In this document: positions 1 through 7,281 of the stretch, in pieces
Layout of the letters: every line of letters starts with the position of its first letter
Numbering within the stretch: the stretch's first letter is position 1
Source of the DNA: Streptomyces sp. NBC_00620
Lineage (GTDB): Bacteria; Actinomycetota; Actinomycetes; Streptomycetales; Streptomycetaceae
Length of the DNA: 64,000 nucleotides
Direction of reading: 5' to 3'
Assembly: GCF_026341825.1 (NCBI RefSeq)
Contig: NZ_JAPENY010000001.1
Location: 1,240,001 to 1,304,000 of the forward strand
Program-made: the position numbers and the translations under genes
The notes under the pieces: generated by a model
The model's database searches: none
The model's input: only the letters and a program-made list of their open reading frames with translations
What the model was told of the DNA's origin: nothing

Positions 1-1005
1 GGCGTCGTACTCCTCGGCCGCTGGGTCGTACGCCTCGGGCTGCTCCCCCTCACCCGCATGGAACGCACCGCCCAGGACATCACCGACGGCGACCTCGACC
101 TGCGGCTGCCCCACACCGACACCCGCACCGAGACCGGACGGCTCGGGCGGGTCCTCAACACCATGCTCGAACGGCTCCAGGGCGCCCTGCGCGAGCGCGA
201 GACCTCCGAGGCCCGGCTGCGGCGCTTCGTCGCCGACGCCGGTCACGAACTGCGCACGCCGCTCACCGCGATCCAGGGCTTCGCCGAGCTCGCGCTCCGC
301 CACGAACAGCAGTCCCCCGCGGGCCGCCGCGAGGCGAACCGGCTCATCGCCCAGAACGCCGAACGCATGGGCCTCCTCGTCGACGACCTCCAGCTCCTCG
401 CCAAGCTCGACCAGGAGCCGTCGTACGGGCCCTCGCACGGGCGTGAATCCGTCGACCTGCTGTCCCTGGCGGCCGACGCGGTGAGCGCGGCGGCGCTGGG
501 GGACTCCGGGCGGCTGATCGACCTGGGACCGCTGCGGGACTCGAAGGACGAGGAGGAACTGGAACTGGTAGAGGCCCTCGGCGACCCGCACCGACTCCGC
601 CAGGTCGTCGAGAACCTCCTCTCCAACGCACGCACCCACACTCCCCCAGGTACCCCCGTGCACGTCCGAGTCGGAACCGCCCGGGTCGCCCCGGACACCG
701 GCGGCGCGGACCGCCGGGGCCGCACCAGCGCGTCCCCTCCGCTCCCCCTCGGCACCCCCGTCGGCATCCTGGAAGTCGCCGACGCCGGCCCGGGCCTCGC
801 CCCCGAAGACGCCCAACGCGTCTTCGAACGCTTCTACCGCGTCGACCGCTCCCGCTCCCGAGCCCACGACCAGGGCGGCAGCGGCCTCGGCCTCGCCATC
901 GCCGCGGCCATCGCCCAGGGCCACGGGGGCCGGCTCGAGCTGGACACCGCGCCCGGGGAGGGCTGCACGTTCCGGCTGGTGCTGCCGGGGTCGGGGCGGG
1001 CGTGA
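1..1005 (+). CDS. Sensor histidine kinase, C-terminal part (5' end outside the window)
   Basis: The reading frame is open from the first base, so the N-terminus with its sensor and membrane helices is missing; 334 residues are visible. They begin in a HAMP-like linker (about residues 1-60). The dimerisation/phosphoacceptor helix follows with DAGHELRTPLTA, whose His is the autophosphorylation site. The ATP-binding domain shows the N box (ENLLSNARTH), G1 (DAGPGL), an F box (FERFYR) and G2 (GSGLGLA). It should be an inner-membrane kinase that phosphorylates a response regulator lying to the left of the window. No other part of that system is visible, so the stimulus cannot be named. Confidence 0.93.
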   Translation, partial: GVVLLGRWVVRLGLLPLTRMERTAQDITDGDLDLRLPHTDTRTETGRLGRVLNTMLERLQGALRERETSEARLRRFVADAGHELRTPLTAIQGFAELALRHEQQSPAGRREANRLIAQNAERMGLLVDDLQLLAKLDQEPSYGPSHGRESVDLLSLAADAVSAAALGDSGRLIDLGPLRDSKDEEELELVEALGDPHRLRQVVENLLSNARTHTPPGTPVHVRVGTARVAPDTGGADRRGRTSASPPLPLGTPVGILEVADAGPGLAPEDAQRVFERFYRVDRSRSRAHDQGGSGLGLAIAAAIAQGHGGRLELDTAPGEGCTFRLVLPGSGRA

Positions 1006-1168
1006 TGGGGTTGCGCCCCCTCCGTAAGGACGAAGCCGAGAGAGCTGCCTCATAAGACCCGGGGCACCGTGACGAGCGAGATAAGAGCAGGGGACACCAT
1101 GGTGAGCGAGCAAGACGAAAGCCTGCTGATCCCATCCGCACCTGACGCTTTCGGGCAATAATCGGCAC

Positions 1169-1516
1169 ATGGCCTCACCGCCCTCCATCTCCGAACTCCG
1201 CCGAGCCAAGTTCACCCGACGGCTGCCCGGCGAGCTCGCGACGCTCGCCGGTCCCGCCCACGGGACCGTGAGCCTGCCGCTGCACCTGGCCTGGTCCGGA
1301 CTGACCGAATTCGACCTCGATCAGCCACGCCTGCGCATGAGCTACTACCGCATCGTCCTGGCCGAGGGTCTCCACGACGACCTGGTCCAGTACCTCAACC
1401 AGGACCTGCTCATCAGCATGTGGCCCACGCTGCGCACGCTGATCAGTCGAGATCTCCGCGGTGTCTGGGAAAACGCCTTCACGGAACTGGCTCCGCGCAC
1501 CCAGGCTGTTGCGTGA
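1169..1516 (+). CDS. Putative partner (antitoxin-like) protein of the AbiEii-type toxin
   Basis: Small 115-residue soluble protein with no signal peptide or membrane helix. It overlaps the next gene by four bases (GTGA), so the two are translationally coupled, the usual layout of a toxin-antitoxin pair. The central part (LPLHLAWSGL, then RMSYYRIVLAEG) resembles small actinobacterial proteins that precede AbiEii-family nucleotidyltransferases. That resemblance is from memory, and the antitoxin role is inferred from position and size only. The ATG is the first start in the frame. The 163 bases upstream hold no convincing gene, only a 20-codon frame beginning at 1099. Confidence 0.7.
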   Translation: MASPPSISELRRAKFTRRLPGELATLAGPAHGTVSLPLHLAWSGLTEFDLDQPRLRMSYYRIVLAEGLHDDLVQYLNQDLLISMWPTLRTLISRDLRGVWENAFTELAPRTQAVA

Positions 1517-2184
1517 AACTGACCGACCTGCACCGCCGTCTGCTCACCGACGTACTGGCCGTAGGCACCCCCTACCCACTCGCGCTCACAGGCGGCTACG
1601 CCGTCCAGGCCCACGGTCTGGTCGACCGTCTCAGCCAGGATCTCGACGTCGCCACGGAGAACCCGGAGGCAATGGAGACGATCGCCGCCACCCTGCGCGC
1701 GGGTCTGGAGCAACGGGGCTGGCAGGTACGGGCGTTGGAGACGGACCCGCTCTCCGCACGGCTGATCGTCACGGACCCGGCCAGCGGCGAGGAATGCGAA
1801 GTAGACGTCCTCAAGGAAGCGCTCTGGCGTCCACCCGTGCAGACCGAATACGGCCTGGTCCTCTCACTCGAAGACGTCGTCGGCACCAAGGTCCGCGCCT
1901 TGGCCGACCGCGGCCTCGCCCGCGACCTCATCGACGTCCGCGCCGCCACAGACCGCTGGAGCCACCCCGGACTCGAAGAACTCGGCCGCCGCCACGCCCG
2001 CGACACCTTCGACCTCACCGACCTCCAGGCCCGCTTGGCCGGCGCGGACTGGATCGACGACACCGAGTTCGCCGCCTACGGCCTCGACGACGGAGCAATC
2101 GCCGGGCTACGCCAGTGGGCTCAGGAGTGGGCTGACGACATCGCCGAACGGCTCCTGGAATTGGCCGACCCGAACGACGAATAA
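1513..2184 (+). CDS. Nucleotidyltransferase, AbiEii/AbiGii toxin family
   Basis: 223-residue nucleotidyltransferase of the pol-beta superfamily. Near the N-terminus LTGGYAVQAHG gives the GG signature and SQDLDVAT the D-x-D metal-binding pair. A third acidic position lies in ECEVDVLKE. The fold matches AbiEii-type toxins, which transfer nucleotides to tRNA or other targets and arrest growth during phage infection. The GTG start is chosen because it overlaps the upstream stop codon and the homology begins there (VKLTDLHRRLL); an upstream ATG in this frame would lie inside the partner gene. Together with the preceding gene it forms a two-gene toxin-antitoxin or abortive-infection module beside a CBASS operon. 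Confidence 0.82.
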   Translation: MKLTDLHRRLLTDVLAVGTPYPLALTGGYAVQAHGLVDRLSQDLDVATENPEAMETIAATLRAGLEQRGWQVRALETDPLSARLIVTDPASGEECEVDVLKEALWRPPVQTEYGLVLSLEDVVGTKVRALADRGLARDLIDVRAATDRWSHPGLEELGRRHARDTFDLTDLQARLAGADWIDDTEFAAYGLDDGAIAGLRQWAQEWADDIAERLLELADPNDE

Positions 2185-2185
2185 A

Positions 2186-2692
2186 CACCCCCGACGCGGG
2201 GATAGCTCCCCGTCCGCCCGCCACTGGGTCGCCTCCATTCAGGCCGAGGTATACGCCGGCCTCGGGAACCTCTCCGCGTGCGAGCGCGCCCTCGATGAAG
2301 CGGAAACGGTGACGGACTTGAGCGGCCGAGCCCAAAACAGCGGCTGGCTGTGCTTTGACGGCTCCCGCCTCGCTGAGGGGCCTGGCGCCCGCTACCTGCA
2401 ACTCGGCCGCCTGGACATCGCCGAGAAAGTACTCCCTACCGCTCTCGGCCAGGACGTCCCAACTTCCGGACAGTCCTTGCGGCGACGCGGCGCAGTCCTG
2501 ACCGATCTCGCATCTATCGGCGCCATGACCCGGACCAGGTACTTGCCTACGGCCGGGAAGCGCTGCAACTCGCCCGAACAACCTCCTCTGGCTACGTCGC
2601 CCGTAAACTCCATGGACTACGAACCGGCTTCGGCCCTCTCGCCCGCGATGCCCATGTGGTTGAACTGAGCGCCGAGATCGACGAATGTGCAC
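2186..2692 (+). pseudogene. Relic of an XRE-type regulator with C-terminal TPR domain (frameshifted, N-terminus lost)
   Basis: Two adjacent frames together read like the TPR-rich C-terminal half of the Streptomyces helix-turn-helix/TPR regulators. The first part contains EVYAGLGNLSACERALDEAE, SGWLCFDGSRLAE and RRGAVLTDLA. After about position 2510 the homology continues in another frame with YRRHDPDQVLAYGREAL and SGYVARKLHGL. A single-base indel between LTDLA and YRRHD explains the switch. No start codon or HTH domain is present upstream, because the relic begins straight after the toxin gene. The family assignment is from recall of the pattern. Confidence 0.7.
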
Positions 2693-2713
2693 GACGTGAC
2701 GCGAAGGGAAGGC

Positions 2714-3079
2714 ATGTCGCAGATCGAGGGCGCACGACTGTTCCGCGAGGCTTGGATCACCGGTGTGCGCAAGCACTTCCCTGGCTAGCCCAAGCCCGGC
2801 TACCTCACCCTCTGAGAAGAGACCCCCGAGTAGGAGCAGCAGGCCGCCGGCGCCGTCCACGACCAGGTACGACAGTTCCTCGACCTCAGCGACCGGCACG
2901 CCTCCCACCTCACCCGCGAACAGAAGAGCCACTTCGTCGCCACCTGTTGGACCGCCCAGATGTACCGGCACTTCGAGGACCCACAGCCCGGCTATGTCGC
3001 CACCTGGCCCAACCTGCCCGGCTGGCAGAAGGAGACCGACGCCGACATCTTCGAGGCCATCGAAGACGGTTCGATGTAG
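2714..3079 (+). pseudogene. Small conserved actinobacterial protein interrupted by three in-frame stop codons
   Basis: From the ATG (MSQIEGARLFREAWITGVRK) one frame keeps protein-like composition for 122 codons but is broken by TAG, TGA and TAG codons at about codons 25, 34 and 40. The remainder (VHDQVRQFLDL, LTREQKSHFVATC, ETDADIFEAIEDG) is uninterrupted to a TAG at its end. No frameshift is needed to read through. The affected codons could each come from one substitution in GAG or TGG. This looks like a recent pseudogene of a short hypothetical protein often found near regulators in Streptomyces; its function is unknown. The next gene starts 25 bases later with its own GGAGG site. Confidence 0.72.
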
Positions 3080-3104
3080 CCGCTCATCCGCCGGAGGCCA
3101 CACC

Positions 3105-3446
3105 GTGACGCACGAGCTTCTCGCCATCTGTGACGCGTGCAAGAGACCCGTCGCCGACGGCGAAGGCACCCTCTGGATCGACATGACGGAGGTCAACGAA
3201 GCCACGGTGAACGAGCGCGCCTGGGAGCAGCTCGAAGCCGAAAAGCTCGCGCCCGGCGTCCAGAGCTACTCCGCGGAAAGTCTCATGTCATATCCGGACC
3301 CGGCCCGCTGGCGAGTCCACCACGCCGCCTGTGACCCAGCTCCCAACGCCAACGCGTACGCCATCGAAGTCCACCGCTGTCGTACAGCGGGCGAATCAGC
3401 AGGAGCCCGAATCACGCCGGCCGTTCGTCCACACGTGAGCCGTTAG
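3105..3446 (+). CDS. Hypothetical protein with N-terminal CxxC motif, probably shortened at the C-terminus
   Basis: 113 residues from a GTG preceded by GGAGG. The N-terminus has CDACKRPV, a single CxxC that could be half of a zinc site, followed by GEGTLWIDM. A second block, YPDPARWRVHHAACDP, offers further His/Cys ligands. The first 90 residues look like a conserved short protein of Streptomyces mobile or accessory regions. The last 25 residues (from about RCRTAGESAG) are low in complexity and do not read like a folded end, so a 3' frameshift or truncation is possible. Its neighbours on the left are two pseudogenes. No function can be assigned. Confidence 0.6.
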   Translation: MTHELLAICDACKRPVADGEGTLWIDMTEVNEATVNERAWEQLEAEKLAPGVQSYSAESLMSYPDPARWRVHHAACDPAPNANAYAIEVHRCRTAGESAGARITPAVRPHVSR

Positions 3447-3524
3447 TCGCAGGCAGAGGACACGGCACCCTCCGCACCGCGGATTCTGCCGCCCCAATAG
3501 CAACAGTTTCTCTGGCGGATGGGC

Positions 3525-3547
3525 TTGTCAGTGCCTGTGCCTAGGCT
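3525..3547 (+). promoter_or_regulatory. PafBC-type DNA-damage promoter of the CBASS operon
   Basis: TTGTCAGTG, an 8-base spacer, then TAGGCT. This fits every position of the RecA-independent DNA-damage promoter described in mycobacteria and streptomycetes (TTGTCRGTG-N8-TAnnnT), which is activated by the WYL-domain pair PafBC. Transcription would begin near 3554, leaving a leader of about 34 bases that carries the GGGGGAGGA ribosome site of the nucleotidyltransferase gene. Confidence 0.8.
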
Positions 3548-3587
3548 GTTGTTCTCAAGGAGAGACTCGGAGCGGGGGAGGACTTAT

Positions 3588-4484
3588 ATGCCACGGCAGT
3601 TGACCTACGACCAGCGGCTCACGTTGATCAGCAAGTGGCGAAATCCACCAGGGCAGTCGGAACAAGACCGTCTGGAGCGAGCGGAGCGCATGGTGCAGGC
3701 AGCAATAGACCTGCACGAGCCGTTCCAAGGGGTCGATATTACTGTTGAGGCGAAGGGCTCCTACCCGAACAAGACCAATGTCCGCGGCGACAGCGACGTG
3801 GACATCAGGGTGCAGTTGAACGAGTGCTTCTACTACGACGGCACGTCGTGGTTCAACAAGCCCGACCCATACACGGGACCGTGGACGCAGGACAGCCTCC
3901 GCAAGGAGGTCTACGAGGCGCTCGATGAGCACTTCGGGACAATCGATGCTGACCACAACATCGCGTTCTACGTTCCAGAAGTCATTGGCAGCCGTCCCAG
4001 CATCGATGTCGTGCCGTGCTTCAAGTACGTGCTGTTCGACAACACGGCCACCGGAGGTAAGTACGAAGGAAGCGTCGTGTTCGGCCAAGACGGCAAGAAG
4101 ATCGTCAACTGGCCAGAGTTGCAGCTCGCCAACGGGCGTACGAAGAACGGCCTGACGAACCTGCGATACAAGTTCGTCGTGCGGGTCCTGAAGAACGTCG
4201 AGAACGACCTCTCGGCAGAGGGCATGATCAAGGAGCTGCCGTCGTACTTCTCCGAGTGCCTGATCTACAACGTGCCGGACCACCTGTTCCTCGGGGGTGG
4301 CTTCGATGACGCCGTACGAAACACTCTGGCCAACGTCCGCAGTCAGCTGACGAACGCCTGGTTCGGTACGCGGCACATGGTGGAGCCCAACGAGGTGAAG
4401 AAGGTCTTCGGTGAGGGCCAGAAGTGGGATGAAGGCGATGCTCGGGACCTGATCAACAGCGCCTTGTATTATCTCAACTACTGA
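3588..4484 (+). CDS. CBASS cGAS/DncV-like nucleotidyltransferase (CD-NTase)
   Basis: 298-residue cytosolic enzyme expected to make a cyclic oligonucleotide second messenger when phage infection is sensed. The active-site block KGSYPNKTNVRGDSDVDIRV supplies G57-S58 and the metal ligands D70 and D72. The third acidic residue is D140 in SIDVVPCF. GSY-N-TNVR followed by SDVD is a recurrent signature in bacterial CD-NTases. The ATG at 3588 is preferred because it has GGGGGAGGA five bases upstream and because the longer frame would include the promoter. The effector gene begins nine bases after the stop. Base composition is visibly lower in GC than the flanking core, suggesting acquisition. The nucleotide product cannot be read from the sequence. 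Confidence 0.9.
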   Translation: MPRQLTYDQRLTLISKWRNPPGQSEQDRLERAERMVQAAIDLHEPFQGVDITVEAKGSYPNKTNVRGDSDVDIRVQLNECFYYDGTSWFNKPDPYTGPWTQDSLRKEVYEALDEHFGTIDADHNIAFYVPEVIGSRPSIDVVPCFKYVLFDNTATGGKYEGSVVFGQDGKKIVNWPELQLANGRTKNGLTNLRYKFVVRVLKNVENDLSAEGMIKELPSYFSECLIYNVPDHLFLGGGFDDAVRNTLANVRSQLTNAWFGTRHMVEPNEVKKVFGEGQKWDEGDARDLINSALYYLNY

Positions 4485-4493
4485 AGGATGACG

Positions 4494-5132
4494 ATGAGCC
4501 CGGCCAGCACACTCCGCACCGGTGCCACCATCGCCGCAACCCTCTATACGGGCGTCCTGCTGTTACTAGGGTTGTACCCGTCCGAGTTCAGATACCTGTT
4601 CGCGTACATACCAGCAGCCGTCGGCTACGGCGTCCTTGCCTTCGACAAGTGGGCCTGGCGCTGGCCTCTGATTCACCGGATCAGCAGCCAGGCGTGGGTG
4701 AACGGCACATGGCGCGCCGTGCTGACCCCCAGCCCGGAGAGTCACATCCCAGCTGGCGGGAACCGCGGCCCTATAACGGCCTACATGATAATCGAGCAGA
4801 CCTACTGGAGCCTGCACGCCACCCTCCGCACCGCGGAGAGCACCTCCCGTTCCAGCAACGCGACAATCGCTGCCCCCGAGAACTCCGGAACAGCCGAGAT
4901 CGTGTTCTTGTACGACAACACACCGCGCGTGGCGCACCAACATCGCAGCCCCCGACACCACGGCGCCTGCCGCCTCTCGGTAACCGGTCTAATCCCGAAA
5001 TCCGCGACCGGTCACTACTTCACCGGACGGTTCACCGCTGGCGATGTGGACCTTATGCTGATCAGCCGCTCCACCGAATTCGGCACCTTCTCGGAGGCCC
5101 AGACAGCCGACCCTGATCAAACGGAGATCTGA
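4494..5132 (+). CDS. cap15: CBASS effector, Cap15-type (2TM plus beta-barrel cyclic nucleotide receptor)
   Basis: 212 residues. Two hydrophobic helices (about 10-28 and 33-50) are followed by a beta-rich domain (about 67-205). That domain contains VNGTWRAVL, MIIEQTYWSLHATLRT, SRSSNATIA, VFLYDNTPR, HHGACRLSV and GHYFTGRFTAGD, the pattern of the SMODS-associated 2TM beta-strand-rich effectors known as Cap15. In that family the barrel binds the cyclic nucleotide and the membrane helices then disrupt the inner membrane, killing the infected cell. The ATG at 4494 is chosen over 4488 because GAAGGA is correctly spaced for it. Gene order and the tiny gap to the nucleotidyltransferase make a minimal type I CBASS operon. 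Confidence 0.87.
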   Translation: MSPASTLRTGATIAATLYTGVLLLLGLYPSEFRYLFAYIPAAVGYGVLAFDKWAWRWPLIHRISSQAWVNGTWRAVLTPSPESHIPAGGNRGPITAYMIIEQTYWSLHATLRTAESTSRSSNATIAAPENSGTAEIVFLYDNTPRVAHQHRSPRHHGACRLSVTGLIPKSATGHYFTGRFTAGDVDLMLISRSTEFGTFSEAQTADPDQTEI

Positions 5133-5288
5133 GGCAGTGCCGCTGACGAACAAGCTCTCCATATATCCGCGAACGCGACTTCATTACCTTCATGCACCAC
5201 AGGTTTCATTCTCTGACATTCGCCCGAGCAGCCGCTCACGGCGAACCTAACCGCCCCGATTCCCAGTCAAGCATAACCGCACTAACCT

Positions 5289-6059
5289 CTAACCACCGAA
5301 GACTCGATCATGTTCGCGATTGAACTCCGCGCACTCGCGCATATATACATCGATGTCAGCCCTGCACTCAAGAGCGATTCGATCGAACAACCACTTGTCG
5401 AATTCTCCGGCCTTACAAGCGTAGGTGTCGACCGCATCAACGATGGCGACCGCATCGCCCTGACCAGCGATCCACGTGCGCTGCACGCCGTTCCAACCCT
5501 TCCACTCAAGCAGGGGCTCACCAGGCAGAGTAAAGGTGATCTCGAATGATTCACGTCCGAACGTCTGCTTACTCTGCGCTACAGGAAGCTGCGTATGCGT
5601 GATGTAATTGCGCAGCCCTTTCAAGAAATCTGCCTGCGGGTCACCCTTAAAGAGAGAGGCGATCCTTCCACCATATTCACTCATCAGCGCCAAGTCGTCG
5701 TGGAAATGCTTCTCCATGAAGCGGCGCTGCTGATCAACTCGCGTACTCATCGCAGTAAGGACGTTGCGCAGAAGACGCTCAGCCTCTGATAGAAGTCCGT
5801 CGTGCGCCTCGGGATTGCGGACATCGAAAATCGGACCGGATACCGCTGGGTCCTGCAGCTTGGCAACGAGCAACTTGTATTGCGCAACATTTCCCTGAAA
5901 CACGTACCCTATTCGTTTGACTCGGGCTCCGAGCGCGATGGCACGATGGCCAGAGGAGTCATTGAGCCTCTTCTGCCAATCCACAAGGGAAGGCCGCCCT
6001 GCATCCTCAGCAGCGGTCTGCTCGTCGGCGGGCTCGGACTGAACACCAGTCTCGTTCAC
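5289..6059 (-). CDS. Hypothetical protein with an RNxxxH (HEPN-like) motif
   Basis: 256-residue predicted soluble, mostly helical protein, convergent with the CBASS operon. The stretch FLKGLRNYITHTQLP contains R150-N-x3-H155, the R-x4-6-H arrangement (with Asn after Arg) that marks catalytic HEPN RNases. The family is otherwise unrecognised: after the helical N-terminal two thirds the C-terminal part (residues about 165-240) has aromatic, beta-like segments such as RESFEITFTLP and NGVQRTWIAG. The start is a GTG with a weak ribosome site. GC content is lower than in the core genes, consistent with the accessory patch. The RNase role is an inference from one motif and its defence neighbourhood. 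Confidence 0.6.
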   Translation of the reverse strand: MNETGVQSEPADEQTAAEDAGRPSLVDWQKRLNDSSGHRAIALGARVKRIGYVFQGNVAQYKLLVAKLQDPAVSGPIFDVRNPEAHDGLLSEAERLLRNVLTAMSTRVDQQRRFMEKHFHDDLALMSEYGGRIASLFKGDPQADFLKGLRNYITHTQLPVAQSKQTFGRESFEITFTLPGEPLLEWKGWNGVQRTWIAGQGDAVAIVDAVDTYACKAGEFDKWLFDRIALECRADIDVYMRECAEFNREHDRVFGG

Positions 6060-6463
6060 GCTGGAAAACGTTACCGGTCGCGCCGACCCGATGCTGATGC
6101 ATTTCCTGGAGCAAGTCCGCGTCCGTACTCGGGATGCATGCCCCTCCGCCGTTGACAGCGACGACCCCTGCCGCTCTTTCTAGTGATCACCAGGCTGGTC
6201 GACTCCGCAAGGGCCAGGCGCATCGCGACACTCACGGCGTGACCACCACCCCCTCGCCCATGCCAGGCGAGCCTGTCCCGTCTCCGAAGGCCGGCCCCAG
6301 GCCGCCGACGTCCCGTTTCCGGGGGCTCCGCCCCAGATCCCGTATCGCGCTGACGCGCTCGTCCTCAAACGCCGGACAGGCTAAAAAATTTCCGCCCGCC
6401 GGGATGAAATCGGCCCATGTGATGATGGCCAGGAGTCAGTCACGGGGATGAGGGGGACGGACC
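6060..6463. other. Intergenic stretch ending the accessory patch
   Basis: No convincing gene. A short frame around 6080-6180 (MLMHFLEQVRVRTRDAC) is uncharacterised and may be a relic. The second half contains a copy of the dispersed intergenic repeat. The ribosome site of the next gene lies at the right end. Confidence 0.5.
6320..6395 (+). repeat. Dispersed Streptomyces intergenic repeat, copy 1
   Basis: Contains GCTCGTCCTCAAACGCCGGA preceded by a GC-rich unit. The same sequence recurs, in either orientation, near 18.0, 25.0, 57.1 and 63.9 kb, always between genes. This copy is partial. Confidence 0.75.
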
Positions 6464-7252
6464 ATGACCAGCCGTTTGTTGATGCCGTACCGGCGTAACA
6501 GTGACGACGTACCGGTCGACGCGCAGGAGCCCGTGCGCGGCTCGACGCGGCCCACCGCCACCCTGGACTGGGCGCACCCAGCCGTCGGAGCCCTCGTGGA
6601 GCGGATCCCCAGGAGCGGCGACGCACGCGAGTCGCTGCGCGTGGCGCACGGGATCATCGCGCGCGAGGTGCTGCCCGTCTACTCGGTGGACGACCTGCGC
6701 CGCGCCTCACGGACGCTGAAGCTGGGGCGGGGCTCGTGCAGTCAGCGGATGGCGGTGCTCGAGGCGGTCGCCAGGGCGGTCGGCGTGCCCACGCGGGTGC
6801 GGGGACTGCTGGTGGACGGACGCTTCTGGTATCCGCGTTTCCCCCGGCTCAAGCCGCTCGTACCGGAGCAAGTACTGCTCGCCTGGCCCGAGTTCCAGCT
6901 GGAAGGACAGCCGGACGGCCAACCGGACAGGCAATGGGTGCCGATCGCCGAGCTGTTCGGGACTCTGACCGAGCTGAGCGAAGCCGGCGGCTTCAGCAAC
7001 CACGGCGGCGAAACCCTCTTCGACGCCGTGGCCCGTACCGCGGTGGACTGGGACGGCACATCGGCGGCGAGCTGCGCCGGCCCGGGCACCGCCTGCGACC
7101 TCTCGGCCCAAGTCCGCGTGGACCTCGGCCACTTCACCTCCCGCGACGAGCTGTTCGCCCGGCACGACCAGACCCTGTGCCGCCCGGCCCGGACCCTCGC
7201 GGAGCCCGTACTCGGACGCTGGAGCGCGGGCGCCCGCACCGTCACGGCCTGA
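6464..7252 (+). CDS. Transglutaminase-like domain protein
   Basis: 262 residues, start supported by GAGGGGGACGG upstream. Residues about 60-170 show the transglutaminase/protease-like core: a helix leading to LGRGSCSQRMAVLEAVARA, with the putative catalytic Cys in GSCSQ, then VGVPTRVRGLLVDG. Where the family usually has the catalytic His (HAW) this protein reads LLAWPEF, and the usual following Asp position reads WVPIAE. The catalytic triad is therefore incomplete and the protein may bind rather than cleave peptides or amides. No signal peptide is seen. It is convergent with kdpE and may be monocistronic. Confidence 0.75.
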   Translation: MTSRLLMPYRRNSDDVPVDAQEPVRGSTRPTATLDWAHPAVGALVERIPRSGDARESLRVAHGIIAREVLPVYSVDDLRRASRTLKLGRGSCSQRMAVLEAVARAVGVPTRVRGLLVDGRFWYPRFPRLKPLVPEQVLLAWPEFQLEGQPDGQPDRQWVPIAELFGTLTELSEAGGFSNHGGETLFDAVARTAVDWDGTSAASCAGPGTACDLSAQVRVDLGHFTSRDELFARHDQTLCRPARTLAEPVLGRWSAGARTVTA

Positions 7253-7281
7253 GCCGAGCAGAGCCACCGATTTCGGAAGAC

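Noticed and set aside
2957..2969. GATGTACCGGCAC inside the three-stop pseudogene as a third long-hairpin element
   Set aside because: Only 13 bases match; no complementary arm is present and the sequence is explained by the coding frame.
6134..6451. 105-codon plus-strand frame before the transglutaminase-like gene
   Set aside because: It runs through the dispersed repeat and has Pro/Arg-rich composition without a ribosome site.
1..6463. Search for an integrase, transposase or attachment site explaining the accessory patch
   Set aside because: No tyrosine or serine recombinase, transposase or tRNA gene is visible in the window, so no specific mobile element can be named.
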